In this document: piece by piece, positions 42,932 to 53,039 of the stretch
Numbering within the stretch: position 1 is the first letter of the stretch
How the letters are laid out: each line of letters begins with the position of its first letter
NCBI GenBank assembly: GCA_002718415.1
Contig: PBEM01000004.1
Span: forward strand, 38,140 to 102,139
Direction of reading: 5' to 3'
Origin: Chloroflexota bacterium
Lineage (GTDB): Bacteria; Chloroflexota; Dehalococcoidia; Lucifugimonadales; Lucifugimonadaceae
Length of the DNA: 64,000 bases
Made by a program: the position numbers and the translations under genes
The notes under the pieces: model-generated
Databases searched by the model: none
The model's input: only the letters and a program-made list of their open reading frames with translations
What the model was told of the DNA's origin: nothing

Positions 42932-45900
42932 GTGAAATTTATAAAAAATAATATACCTAATTTTACGCAAATAGAAAAAAATGGATTATATATACCAGAA
43001 TTAGAACATGATTCTTGTGGCGTAGGTGTTGTGGCAAACATAAAAGGAAATATATCACACGAAATCATTAATCAAGGTGTAACAGTTTTAAAAAATTTAT
43101 CGCATCGTGGAGCTGCTGGAGCCGATCCTAAAACAGGAGATGGCGCTGGAATGCTTACCCAAATACCACATAAATTTTTCAACAAAATCACTCAAAAAAT
43201 TAACATTTCTTTACCTAACCAAGGTGAATATGGTGTTGGTATGTTTTTCTTACCGAATAATGATACACAAAACAATTTATGTAAAGAAGTTATAGAAAAT
43301 ACTTTCATAGAAAAAAAATTTAAAATCCTAGGATGGAGAAATGTAGAAATAGATGAAAAATCTATAGGAATCACAGCAAAATCATTAATGCCTAATATTG
43401 AACAGATATTCATTTCAAAGGAAAAAAAATACAACGATATGGAAAGAGACCTATATATTGTTAGAAAATCCATTGAAAAAAAAATAAATTATTTAAAAGA
43501 TACTAATAATATAAAGGATCTAGATAAATATTTTTACGCATGTTCATTATCTTCAAAAACCATAGTGTATAAAGGTATGTTGATGGCTGAACAATTAGGT
43601 TCTTTCTTTCCAGATTTAATAGATCCAGATTACATGTCAGCTTTTTCACTGGTACATTCAAGATTTTCTACAAATACTTTAGGTTCATGGAAATTTGCAC
43701 ATCCTTATAGATTTTTAGCACATAATGGAGAAATAAATACCGTTAGAGGTAATAGGAATTGGATGCAATCGAGAGAAAAATCTCTTGAATCAAATGATTT
43801 TGGAGATGATATAAATAAAATAGTTCCAGTTTGTGAAACTGACAATCCATCTGATACAGCCTCTTTAGATAATGTTTTTGAATTACTAAAAATGACTGGA
43901 AGATCTATTGAACATGTCGCTGCTATGATGATGCCCGCTGCGTGGTTTGGACATGAAAATATGAAAAAACAATATAAAGATTTTTATGAGTATCATGGAA
44001 ACATAATGGAACCGTGGGATGGGCCTGCAATGGTTGTATTTTCTGACGGAGATTCATTGGGAGCAGTACTTGATAGAAACGGTTTAAGACCTTTTAGATT
44101 TTTAGTAACAAAAAAAGATGTATTAGTAATGTCATCAGAAACTGGTGTATTACCCGTTAAGCCATCTGAAGTTAAATATAGATCTAGATTAGCGCCTGGA
44201 AAAATGTTTCTTGTTGATTTTAAACAAAAAAGAATAATAGAACCAGATGAGGTTATCCAAAAATTATCTTCTCAACAACCATATGGAAAATGGTTAGACA
44301 AAAACAGATCAATTTTATCTTCAATCCCAAAAATAAAAAGTAAACATAAATTTAATAAGAAAAGTTTACTTACTAGGCAAATGGTTTTTGGTTATTCTCG
44401 GGAAGATTTAGAATTTTTAATCAAACCTATGGCAATTACCGCACACCAACCACAAGGTTCTATGGGAAATGATGCCCCATTAGCTGTTTTATCTGATAAA
44501 CCTCAAAATCTCTTTTCTTATTTTAAGCAAGGTTTTGCTCAAGTATCTAACCCTCCGCTTGATGCAATTAGAGAAAAATTGGTTACCCAAAGATCCGTTC
44601 CACTAGGAAGAAGAGAAAATATTTTCGAAGAAACTTCAATACATTGTAAAACACTGAGGATTGATCATCCTGTACTAACTAACGACGAACTAGAGACTAT
44701 TATCAGCTCCAAAATTGAAGGTATAAATACAATTACTATTTCTACCAATTTCAGAATAAATAATGGAGTAAATTCACTTAAAGAAGCTATAGAAAGAATA
44801 CAAAAACAAGCAGAAAAAGCAATTAATAATGGTAGTACCATTATTATACTTTCTGATAGAGGAATAGATGAAAATAATAGCTTCATTCCCTCTCTTCTTG
44901 CTGTAGGATCAGTTCATCATTACCTAATAAAAAAACGTATAAGATCTCAAGCAGATATTATAATTGAATCAGGAGAACCTAGAGAAGTTCATCATTTTGC
45001 AACATTATTCGGTTATGGAGCTTCTGCTATCAACCCCTATTTAGCCTATGAGTCTATTGAAGGTCTTAGGATAACATCTAAAGAAAAAAAGGAAATACCT
45101 AGCAATAAAAAATCAGAGCTAAATTTTAGAGAAGCTATAGAAGAGGGAATTGTAAAAACTATGGCAAAAATGGGTATTTCAACTATACAAAGCTATACGG
45201 GAGCACAAATTTTTGAAGCTCTTGGTTTATCAAAAAATTTAGTAGAAAAATATTTCACTTGGACAGTTTCCAGAATTGGCGGAATTGGATTAGAAGAAAT
45301 TTATAAAGATATAAATTTCTGGCACAAAAATGCATTCGCTAAAGATAATATACCTTCAAATTTAAAATTAGATATTGGTGGTTTGTATTTATGGAGATCA
45401 AACGGCGAAAGACATATGTGGAAACCAGAAACTATATCTTTATTACAAGATTCAACTAAACGTAAAGACAAAAGATTATTTGATCAGTTTGAAAAAGAGT
45501 CAGATAATGAAGGAAATCAACATATATCTATAAGAAATATGTTAGATCTCATTTATGATAACCCAATACCAATAGAATCAGTTGAATCTACAAAAGAAAT
45601 TGTCAAGAGATTTGCCACAGGTGCAATTTCACTTGGATCCATTAGCAGAGAAGCTCACGAAACTCTAGCAATAGCTACTAATAGAATAGAGGCTAGATCA
45701 AATACTGGTGAAGGTGGTGAAGATCCAGATCGTTTTTATAAAGATGATAACGGTGATTCAAAATCTAGCGCTGTAAAACAAGTAGCTTCTGGTAGATTCG
45801 GAGTAACTACAAATTATCTCGTAAATGCCAAAGACATTCAAATCAAAATGGCACAAGGAGCAAAACCTGGTGAAGGTGGCGAAATACCAGGAAAAAAAAT

Positions 45901-47530
45901 AAGTGATTATATTGCCTACATTAGAAAAACTACACCAGGTGTGGAACTAATTTCACCTCCTCCACATCATGATATCTATTCTATCGAAGACTTAGCTCAA
46001 TTAATTCATGATTTAAAAAATGTAAATAATAATGCAAGAATACATGTAAAACTTGTTTCAGTAGCAGGTGTTGGAATTATTGCAGCAGGAGTTGCAAAAG
46101 GAAAGGGAGATGTCGTTCTTATCTCTGGTGATTCAGGTGGGACAGGAGCATCTCCTTTAAGTTCAATAAGGCATGCTGGATTACCATGGGAACTTGGTCT
46201 TGCAGAAACACATCAAGTCCTTGTTGCAAATGGTTTGAGAGATCGTATAGTGGTACAAACTGATGGACAAATCAAAACCTCAAAAGACGTAGCAATAGCA
46301 GCTTTACTTGGTGCAGAAGAATGGGGGGTGGCAACTGGTGCATTAGTAGCTATGGGCTGTATTATGTTGAGAAAATGCCATTTAAATACTTGTTCTGTAG
46401 GTGTAGCAACTCAAGATCCAGAATTAAGGAAACTATTTAAAGGTACACCAGATGCTGTTATAAATTATTTTATGTTCCTGGCAGAAAACCTAAGGGTTCA
46501 TATGGCAAAAATGGGTTTTAAAACTGTAAATGAAATGATAGGAAGAGTAGATAAATTATATCAACGAAAAAATATAAATCATTGGAAAGCAAATAAATTA
46601 GATTTATCTCCTTTATTATATAAACCAGATCTTTTATCTAACGATCATGCATATTGTTGTGAAAACCAAGATCATCAAATAGATAAAGCACTAGATAATT
46701 ATATTTTAGAAAAATCTAAGGAATTCATAGATAATAAAAAAACCTATTGTGAAAAAATAAAAATTACGAATATAAATAGAACTGTAGGTAGTATTATAAG
46801 CGGATATATTACAAAAAAATATGGAGAATCCGGATTAGAAGAGAATTCAATTAATATTACATTTGAAGGTTCTGCAGGCCAGAGTTTTGGAGCATGGCTA
46901 GCTAAGGGAGTTACTTTCAAACTTTTTGGAGATTCAAACGATTATTTTGGAAAAGGACTTTCAGGTGGCCGTATAATAATTATGCCAGATAAAGAAAGTT
47001 CATTTATTGCCGAGAAAAATGTAATCATAGGAAATGTTGCTCTTTATGGAGCAACAGGAGGGGAAGCATATATAAGAGGTATAGGTGGAGAAAGATTTTG
47101 TGTAAGAAATTCATCGGCAACTGCAGTTATTGAAGGCATAGGTGATCATGGATGCGAATATATGACAGGGGGAAGAGTAGTAATATTAGGTGATACTGGT
47201 AGAAATTTTGCAGCTGGAATGAGTGGTGGAATAGCATACGTATGGGATCCAAATAATAAATTTTCAGGTAATTTCAATGGAGAATTATGTGATTTATTAG
47301 ATATAAAAGAAAAATCAGATTCTATCGAACTCAAAAAGATCATAAAGAATCATCATTTTTATACACAAAGTAAAGTAGCAGAAAATATTTTAAATTCTTG
47401 GGAAGAATCCATTAAGCAATTTAAAAAAATTCTACCTAGGGAATATGCTAGAATTATCAACTCTCAATCAAAAAACGTAACTTCCAAAAAACAAATTATA
47501 GATAACGAAAAGGTAATACTTAATGGGTGA
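42932..47530 (+). CDS. gltB: Glutamate synthase (GOGAT), large subunit
   Basis: Transfers the glutamine amide to 2-oxoglutarate, giving two glutamates. 1532 residues. The start GTG has AGGA nearby. A 28-residue propeptide precedes the N-terminal nucleophile Cys29 (HDSCGVGVVAN), followed by the Ntn amidotransferase domain to about 430, the central domain, the FMN synthase domain (ISGDSGGTGASPLSSIRHAG) with [3Fe-4S] ligands Cys1143, Cys1149 and Cys1154, and the GXGXG domain at the end. The last codons overlap gltD by 8 nt. All key residues are present. Confidence 0.97.
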   Translation: MKFIKNNIPNFTQIEKNGLYIPELEHDSCGVGVVANIKGNISHEIINQGVTVLKNLSHRGAAGADPKTGDGAGMLTQIPHKFFNKITQKINISLPNQGEYGVGMFFLPNNDTQNNLCKEVIENTFIEKKFKILGWRNVEIDEKSIGITAKSLMPNIEQIFISKEKKYNDMERDLYIVRKSIEKKINYLKDTNNIKDLDKYFYACSLSSKTIVYKGMLMAEQLGSFFPDLIDPDYMSAFSLVHSRFSTNTLGSWKFAHPYRFLAHNGEINTVRGNRNWMQSREKSLESNDFGDDINKIVPVCETDNPSDTASLDNVFELLKMTGRSIEHVAAMMMPAAWFGHENMKKQYKDFYEYHGNIMEPWDGPAMVVFSDGDSLGAVLDRNGLRPFRFLVTKKDVLVMSSETGVLPVKPSEVKYRSRLAPGKMFLVDFKQKRIIEPDEVIQKLSSQQPYGKWLDKNRSILSSIPKIKSKHKFNKKSLLTRQMVFGYSREDLEFLIKPMAITAHQPQGSMGNDAPLAVLSDKPQNLFSYFKQGFAQVSNPPLDAIREKLVTQRSVPLGRRENIFEETSIHCKTLRIDHPVLTNDELETIISSKIEGINTITISTNFRINNGVNSLKEAIERIQKQAEKAINNGSTIIILSDRGIDENNSFIPSLLAVGSVHHYLIKKRIRSQADIIIESGEPREVHHFATLFGYGASAINPYLAYESIEGLRITSKEKKEIPSNKKSELNFREAIEEGIVKTMAKMGISTIQSYTGAQIFEALGLSKNLVEKYFTWTVSRIGGIGLEEIYKDINFWHKNAFAKDNIPSNLKLDIGGLYLWRSNGERHMWKPETISLLQDSTKRKDKRLFDQFEKESDNEGNQHISIRNMLDLIYDNPIPIESVESTKEIVKRFATGAISLGSISREAHETLAIATNRIEARSNTGEGGEDPDRFYKDDNGDSKSSAVKQVASGRFGVTTNYLVNAKDIQIKMAQGAKPGEGGEIPGKKISDYIAYIRKTTPGVELISPPPHHDIYSIEDLAQLIHDLKNVNNNARIHVKLVSVAGVGIIAAGVAKGKGDVVLISGDSGGTGASPLSSIRHAGLPWELGLAETHQVLVANGLRDRIVVQTDGQIKTSKDVAIAALLGAEEWGVATGALVAMGCIMLRKCHLNTCSVGVATQDPELRKLFKGTPDAVINYFMFLAENLRVHMAKMGFKTVNEMIGRVDKLYQRKNINHWKANKLDLSPLLYKPDLLSNDHAYCCENQDHQIDKALDNYILEKSKEFIDNKKTYCEKIKITNINRTVGSIISGYITKKYGESGLEENSINITFEGSAGQSFGAWLAKGVTFKLFGDSNDYFGKGLSGGRIIIMPDKESSFIAEKNVIIGNVALYGATGGEAYIRGIGGERFCVRNSSATAVIEGIGDHGCEYMTGGRVVILGDTGRNFAAGMSGGIAYVWDPNNKFSGNFNGELCDLLDIKEKSDSIELKKIIKNHHFYTQSKVAENILNSWEESIKQFKKILPREYARIINSQSKNVTSKKQIIDNEKVILNG

Positions 47531-48983
47531 TCCAGTAGGATTTAAAAAATACAATAGGAAAACTATTCCTAGAAGAAAATCAACAAAAAGAATTGAAGAT
47601 TGGAAAGAAATTTATACTAGTTGGAGTTTAAAAGAATCTCATGAACAATCAAGTCGTTGCATGGATTGTGGAATCCCTTTTTGTAATAACGGATGTCCTT
47701 TAGGGAATTTAATACCTGAATTTAATGATTTAGTGTCCGAAGGCAATTGGGAAGAAGCAATAGTCCGACTACATTCAACAAATAATTTTCCTGAATTCAC
47801 AGGTAGAATTTGTCCTGCACCATGTGAAGCCGCATGTACTCTTTCAATAAATAGTGAACCAGTTACCATAGAAATGATTGAAAAAACTATTACAGATACT
47901 GCTTGGGAAAATGGATGGATAAAACCTGAAAAACCTAAATTTAGAACAAATAAAAATATAGCTATAGTAGGATCGGGACCTGCAGGATTAGCTGCAGCTC
48001 AACAACTTAATAGAGCTGGTCATTATGTTACAGTTTTTGAAAGAAATGAGGTGATTGGCGGATTATTATCTATCGGAATCCCAGAATTTAAACTTGAAAA
48101 AAAGATAGTAAACAGACGAATAGATCAGATGAAAAAAGAAGGAATTAAATTTCAGGTCAATACTGATGTAGGAATAGATATTAAGCCCTCAGATCTAATT
48201 AAAAAATACGATGCTATATGCTTAGCTGGAGGATCAACAGTTCCAAGAGATTTAGATATAAAAGGTAGAGAATATAAAGGTATACATTTTGCTATGGATT
48301 ATCTTTCTCAACAAAATTCCATACTACGTGGGGATAAACTTATAGACAAAAGAATAAATGCTGAAGGTAAAAACGTTGTTATTATTGGAGGGGGAGATAC
48401 AGGAGCAGACTGTCTTGGTACATCTATTAGGCAAAATGCTAAAAATATTATACAAATCGAAATTTTACCTAGACCACCTATCGAAAGGAATGAAGATAAT
48501 CCATGGCCTAACTGGCCTATGGTTTTTAAATCCTCTAGTGCACATGAAGAAGGGGGGGAAAGGGATTATAATATATTAACAAAAAATTTCATTAGTGATT
48601 CTAAAAATAATGTAAAAAAATTAGAATGTGTAAGAGTTGAATGGATTAAAGAATCAAACAAAAAAATAATGAAAGAAATTCCAAATAGTAATTTTGCAAT
48701 TGAAGCAGAGTTAGTACTTATTGCAATGGGTTTTACTAACCCCCAACATGAAGGATTACTAAATGATCTTAAATTGAACTATGATAATAGAGGAAATGTT
48801 AAGGCTAATAAAAAAATGCAAAGTAACATCGATAAAATTTTTACATGTGGCGATATGCATAGAGGTCAATCTCTAGTAGTACATGCTATAGCCAGTGGAA
48901 GAAAATGTGCTAGAAATATTGATGTTTTCTTAGAAGGGAAATCTTCCCTACCATCAGTTCAAGAATATATTAGACCTATATAA
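47523..48983 (+). CDS. gltD: Glutamate synthase, small subunit
   Basis: NAD(P)H-oxidising partner of GltB. 486 residues. N-terminal Fe-S domain: SRCMDCGIPFCNNGCPLGN and GRICPAPCEAACTLSI, ligands of two [4Fe-4S] clusters. FAD-binding motif IAIVGSGPAGLAAAQQL (near 142) and pyridine nucleotide motif VVIIGGGDTGADC (near 285). The C-terminal CGDMHRGQSLVVHAIASG closes the FAD site. The start overlaps gltB by 8 nt; nadE follows after 12 nt. Confidence 0.97.
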   Translation: MGDPVGFKKYNRKTIPRRKSTKRIEDWKEIYTSWSLKESHEQSSRCMDCGIPFCNNGCPLGNLIPEFNDLVSEGNWEEAIVRLHSTNNFPEFTGRICPAPCEAACTLSINSEPVTIEMIEKTITDTAWENGWIKPEKPKFRTNKNIAIVGSGPAGLAAAQQLNRAGHYVTVFERNEVIGGLLSIGIPEFKLEKKIVNRRIDQMKKEGIKFQVNTDVGIDIKPSDLIKKYDAICLAGGSTVPRDLDIKGREYKGIHFAMDYLSQQNSILRGDKLIDKRINAEGKNVVIIGGGDTGADCLGTSIRQNAKNIIQIEILPRPPIERNEDNPWPNWPMVFKSSSAHEEGGERDYNILTKNFISDSKNNVKKLECVRVEWIKESNKKIMKEIPNSNFAIEAELVLIAMGFTNPQHEGLLNDLKLNYDNRGNVKANKKMQSNIDKIFTCGDMHRGQSLVVHAIASGRKCARNIDVFLEGKSSLPSVQEYIRPI

Positions 48984-48995
48984 AATAAATTCACC

Positions 48996-50753
48996 GTGAA
49001 AATTAGAATAGCAGCAGCACAAATCAATACAACAGTCGGTGATATAAAAGGAAACATAGAATTAATTAAAAAAAACATTGAAAAATCATTAAATTACGGT
49101 GTAGATATTATAGCTTTCCCTGAGTTATCGATTACAGGTTATCCACCTGAAGATTTATTGCATAATGAAGAGTTTATTGCAAAAAATCTAAATGGAATGA
49201 AATATTTATCAACTTTATGTAAAGAAATAATTTGTTTTGTTGGGTATGTTGATAAAAATATTGAAACTAATTCAATATACAATTCTGTAGCTGCATTATC
49301 AGAAGGAAAAATAAAGTTCAGTTATCATAAAAATTTTTTACCAAACTATGGAGTATTTGATGAAAAACGTTATTTTTCTTCAGGAAACATAAATAATGAA
49401 GTTAAATTATTAGACTATAAAGGAATAAAAATTGCTGCAAATATATGTGAAGATTTATGGGAAAATGGTCCTCCTGATGTATTTAATTTTCAATCATCTG
49501 CAGGTGCAGAATTAATTATTAATATAAATGCTTCACCATATGAAATAGGTAAAAATGATCAAAGAATAAAACTACTATCTTCAAAATCTAAAATAAATAA
49601 ATGCTTTTCTTTATATGTAAATCAAATCGGCGGACAAGACGAATTAGTATTTGATGGTGGAAGCATGCTATCAGGACCTGATGGGCAATTATTGTGTTCT
49701 TCAAAATATTTTGAAGAAAACTTAATGATAGTTGACATAGATATTCAAGAGGTAAGAAATTTAAGAAAGAATAATGTAATTAAAAACAATAAAATCTCTC
49801 CTAAAATAATTATTTCACAAGTTAAAAGTCTTAAAAAATCTAAAGAAAAACTTATACCAAAAACTAACATAATAAAAACAGATAAATTAGAAAGTATTTA
49901 TAAAGCTTTAGTCTTAGGAACACATGATTATATTACTAAAACAGGATTCAAAAAATCTATTATCGGACTATCTGGAGGAATTGATTCAGCTCTAGTTACT
50001 GTTTTAACAAATGATGCTATAGGAAACAATAATATAATAGCAGTAAATATGCCTTCAAGATATTCTTCATCTTCAAGTAATGAGGATAGCAAATTATTGT
50101 GTGAAAAAATTGGTGTCGAATTTATAGAATTAAAAATCGAAACTATACATCAATCTTTTGAAAAAACTCTTAGTAAAATATTTGAAGGTACAGAACAAAA
50201 TGTAGCAGAAGAAAATCTGCAATCTAGAATACGTGGAACTATTATCATGGCCTTAGCAAACAAATTCAACTATCTAGTAATGGTTACGGGAAATAAATCA
50301 GAAATGGCTACAGGATATGCTACTTTATATGGAGATATGGCAGGAGCTTTCGCAATTATTAAAGATATACCGAAAACTTTAGTATACGAATTAGCTATAT
50401 ACAGAAATAAAATAGGTCCAGGTTCACCTATACCTGACAGTATTCTAAATAAACCTCCATCAGCTGAACTAAAACCCGACCAATTAGATAGTGATTCTCT
50501 ACCTCCATATGATCAACTTGATAGGATTATAGAAAATTATGTAGAACGTCATATGACTATAGATAATATTTTAGAAAAAGAAAATACATTAAAAAATGGT
50601 GCTAAAAAAGAAATTATTGAAAAGATAATTAAATCTATAAATAAAAATGAATATAAAAGACGCCAATCACCTCCAGGCATAAAAATCACTAGCACATCCT
50701 TTGGAAAAGATTGGAGAATGCCTTTAGCATCAAAATGGGATGAAAAATCTTAA
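48996..50753 (+). CDS. nadE: Glutamine-dependent NAD+ synthetase
   Basis: Amidates nicotinate adenine dinucleotide to NAD+ with glutamine as nitrogen source. 585 residues. The N-terminal nitrilase-fold glutaminase has its Glu-Lys-Cys triad: Glu43 (FPELSITGYP), Lys112 (YHKNFLPNYG) and Cys151 (ANICEDLWE). The C-terminal synthetase has GLSGGIDSALV (PPi loop) and the end SPPGIKITSTSFGKDWRMP. The start is GTG at 48996. Its place in the glutamine operon fits its use of glutamine. Confidence 0.96.
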   Translation: MKIRIAAAQINTTVGDIKGNIELIKKNIEKSLNYGVDIIAFPELSITGYPPEDLLHNEEFIAKNLNGMKYLSTLCKEIICFVGYVDKNIETNSIYNSVAALSEGKIKFSYHKNFLPNYGVFDEKRYFSSGNINNEVKLLDYKGIKIAANICEDLWENGPPDVFNFQSSAGAELIININASPYEIGKNDQRIKLLSSKSKINKCFSLYVNQIGGQDELVFDGGSMLSGPDGQLLCSSKYFEENLMIVDIDIQEVRNLRKNNVIKNNKISPKIIISQVKSLKKSKEKLIPKTNIIKTDKLESIYKALVLGTHDYITKTGFKKSIIGLSGGIDSALVTVLTNDAIGNNNIIAVNMPSRYSSSSSNEDSKLLCEKIGVEFIELKIETIHQSFEKTLSKIFEGTEQNVAEENLQSRIRGTIIMALANKFNYLVMVTGNKSEMATGYATLYGDMAGAFAIIKDIPKTLVYELAIYRNKIGPGSPIPDSILNKPPSAELKPDQLDSDSLPPYDQLDRIIENYVERHMTIDNILEKENTLKNGAKKEIIEKIIKSINKNEYKRRQSPPGIKITSTSFGKDWRMPLASKWDEKS

Positions 50754-50804
50754 TCTTTTCTTAAAATAAACATAATAAAATATGCTTGTTACTATTTTTA
50801 AATC

Positions 50805-51929
50805 ATGAAACAAATTTCATTAAATATTTTTTTTTGTATTACATTTTTATTGTTCATAGGTTGTTCAATAAATCAATCTAAAAATGAGCAGACAGAAAAT
50901 ACACCTATAGACAAAGAAACCCAAGTATCAAAAGAAGATTTTGAAATAAACTCCCTAAAATTTATCGAAAATTGGGAGAATCAAATGATGAATATTTACA
51001 ATAAATCCCTGCCTTCAGTAGTCCAAATAAATACTAAAGTAATGGGGAGTATAGGTGGTTATGGTACAGGTTTTATTTGGGATGACAAAGGTCATATTAT
51101 AACTAATTATCACGTTATACGAAATTCAAACGAAATAACACTTACATTTTCAGATCTTTATGAGTATGATGCAGAACTAGTAGGTTATGATATTGATTCT
51201 GACGTAGCAGTTTTGAAACTATTGGACTCGAAAACTGATATTGCACCTATAACGATTGGAAATTCTAATTTCATTTTTCCAGGACAATTAACACTTGCTA
51301 TAGGTAATCCTTTCGGTGAAGCTTTTACTATGACAACAGGAATAATTAGTGCTACTGGTAGAGCAATAGATAGCGGTTTTACTAATTTCCAAATCCCAGA
51401 TGTTATACAAACAGATGCCGCTATTAACCCAGGAAATTCTGGAGGGCCTCTACTAAATATTAAAGGAGAAGTAATTGGAATAAATACTCAAATAAAAAGT
51501 GAAACAAGACAAAATTCTGGAGTAGGATTTGCAGTACCAATTAATTTAGTAAAAAAAGTAGTTAAATCATTAATAGAAAAAAAATCACATAAATATGCAT
51601 ATTTAGGAATAAGTGCAATAGATGTAAATAAATTTATACGTGAAATAAATAATATCCCTAACACCATACAGGGAGCATTAATAATTAATGTTCAAAATAA
51701 TGGACCTGCTGAAAAATATGGATTGTTAGGAGATACTGGGAATAATTTAAGTCCATTATACGACGGTGATATAATTACCGGAATTGATGAAACTAAAATT
51801 CGATCTATGAATGAATTAGTTAGATATTTAGCGTTGAATAAAAACCCTGGAGATAAAAGTATTTTAAGAATTTTCAGAGATGGTAAAGAAGAAAAAAAAG
51901 AAATTATTTTTGGATTTAGACCAGAATAA
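50805..51929 (+). CDS. HtrA/DegP-type serine protease, lipoprotein-anchored
   Basis: 374 residues. A lipoprotein signal ends LFIGC with Cys20 as the lipidation site, then a charged linker to about 50. The trypsin-like domain has catalytic His103 (TNYHVIR), Asp133 (DSDVAVLKL) and Ser212 (NPGNSGGPLL). A single PDZ domain occupies about 265-370. It probably degrades damaged envelope proteins outside the membrane. DegP and DegS normally carry a cleaved signal or a membrane helix; a lipid anchor is less common. It lies 51 nt after nadE and 61 nt before recA. Confidence 0.93.
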   Translation: MKQISLNIFFCITFLLFIGCSINQSKNEQTENTPIDKETQVSKEDFEINSLKFIENWENQMMNIYNKSLPSVVQINTKVMGSIGGYGTGFIWDDKGHIITNYHVIRNSNEITLTFSDLYEYDAELVGYDIDSDVAVLKLLDSKTDIAPITIGNSNFIFPGQLTLAIGNPFGEAFTMTTGIISATGRAIDSGFTNFQIPDVIQTDAAINPGNSGGPLLNIKGEVIGINTQIKSETRQNSGVGFAVPINLVKKVVKSLIEKKSHKYAYLGISAIDVNKFIREINNIPNTIQGALIINVQNNGPAEKYGLLGDTGNNLSPLYDGDIITGIDETKIRSMNELVRYLALNKNPGDKSILRIFRDGKEEKKEIIFGFRPE

Positions 51930-51990
51930 TAATATAATTGGAATAATAAAAATAATTTTAAAATTTTAACTATAAACTTAATTTATAATT

Positions 51991-52983
51991 TTGACTGATA
52001 AAAATAAAAATCTTAATCTAGCTATTGAACAAATTGAAAAAACGTTTGGTAGTGGTGCAGTAATGAGATTAAGTGAATCCAAAAATAATAAAAACATAGG
52101 TTATATACCTACAGGATCAATACAATTAGATATGGCTTTAGGATTAGGTGGATTACCTCGAGGAAGAATTATAGAAATATTTGGAGCTGAATCTGCAGGA
52201 AAATCAACCTTAGCTATGTCGGTAATTGCTGAGGCACAAAAATGCGGAGGTAGCGCTGCATACGTAGATGTTGAGCATGCAATGGATCCAGGATATGCAA
52301 AAATTATTGGTGTTGACATAGATAATCTTTTAATTTCACAACCTGATTCAGCCGAACAAGCTTTAGAAATTACAGATCATTTAGTTCATAGCGGTGCATT
52401 AGACATCATTGTTTTAGATAGTGTTGCAGCTTTAGTACCAACAGCTGAATTAGAAGGTGATATGGGAGATATGCAAATTGGATTACAAGCAAGATTAATG
52501 TCCCAAGCATTAAGAAAGCTAACAGCTGTAATAAATAAAACCGATACAGTTTGTATATTTATAAACCAACTTAGAGAAAAAGTCGGTATGGTATTCGGAA
52601 ATCCAGAAGTAACTCCTGGAGGAAGGGCTTTAAAATTTTATAGTTCTGTAAGAATAGATTTAAGAAAATCTGAAGCTATAAAAATAGGACAAGATATAAT
52701 TGGGAATAGAGTAAGAGCTAGAGTGGTAAAAAACAAAGTTGCTCCACCATTCAAAAAAGCTGAATTAGAGATTTTATATAACTCTGGAATAAGTAAAGAA
52801 GGAGGAATAATCGACCTAGGAGTTGAATTAGGTATATTAACAAAAAATGGATCTTTCTATTCATTTGGAGAGAAAAAGATTGGTCAAGGTAGGGAGGCAG
52901 TTAGAAAATTTTTAGTGGAAAATCATACCATCAGAGATTCAATAGAAAAAGATATAATTAAAACGTTCAAAATTTCTGAGTAA
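51991..52983 (+). CDS. recA: Recombinase RecA
   Basis: Strand exchange and SOS co-protease. 330 residues: [12 protein letters not shown], Walker [10 protein letters not shown] (65-73), the Walker B segment [31 protein letters not shown], and [17 protein letters not shown]. The C-terminal domain is short, without the acidic tail of Escherichia coli RecA. The start is TTG at 51991. No LexA-type SOS box could be recognised in the 61-nt gap upstream. Confidence 0.97.
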   Translation: MTDKNKNLNLAIEQIEKTFGSGAVMRLSESKNNKNIGYIPTGSIQLDMALGLGGLPRGRIIEIFGAESAGKSTLAMSVIAEAQKCGGSAAYVDVEHAMDPGYAKIIGVDIDNLLISQPDSAEQALEITDHLVHSGALDIIVLDSVAALVPTAELEGDMGDMQIGLQARLMSQALRKLTAVINKTDTVCIFINQLREKVGMVFGNPEVTPGGRALKFYSSVRIDLRKSEAIKIGQDIIGNRVRARVVKNKVAPPFKKAELEILYNSGISKEGGIIDLGVELGILTKNGSFYSFGEKKIGQGREAVRKFLVENHTIRDSIEKDIIKTFKISE

Positions 52984-53039
52984 CTTAAAATAATTATGTA
53001 TATTTCAAATATTGAAATTAGGAGTAAGTTTAACCTAAT

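Noticed and set aside
43107-43295. Open frame inside gltB
   Set aside because: It is an out-of-frame shadow of the amidotransferase domain of gltB.
51930-51990. SOS box upstream of recA
   Set aside because: No GAAC-N4-GTTC-like or CTG-N10-CAG palindrome was found in the 61-nt gap.
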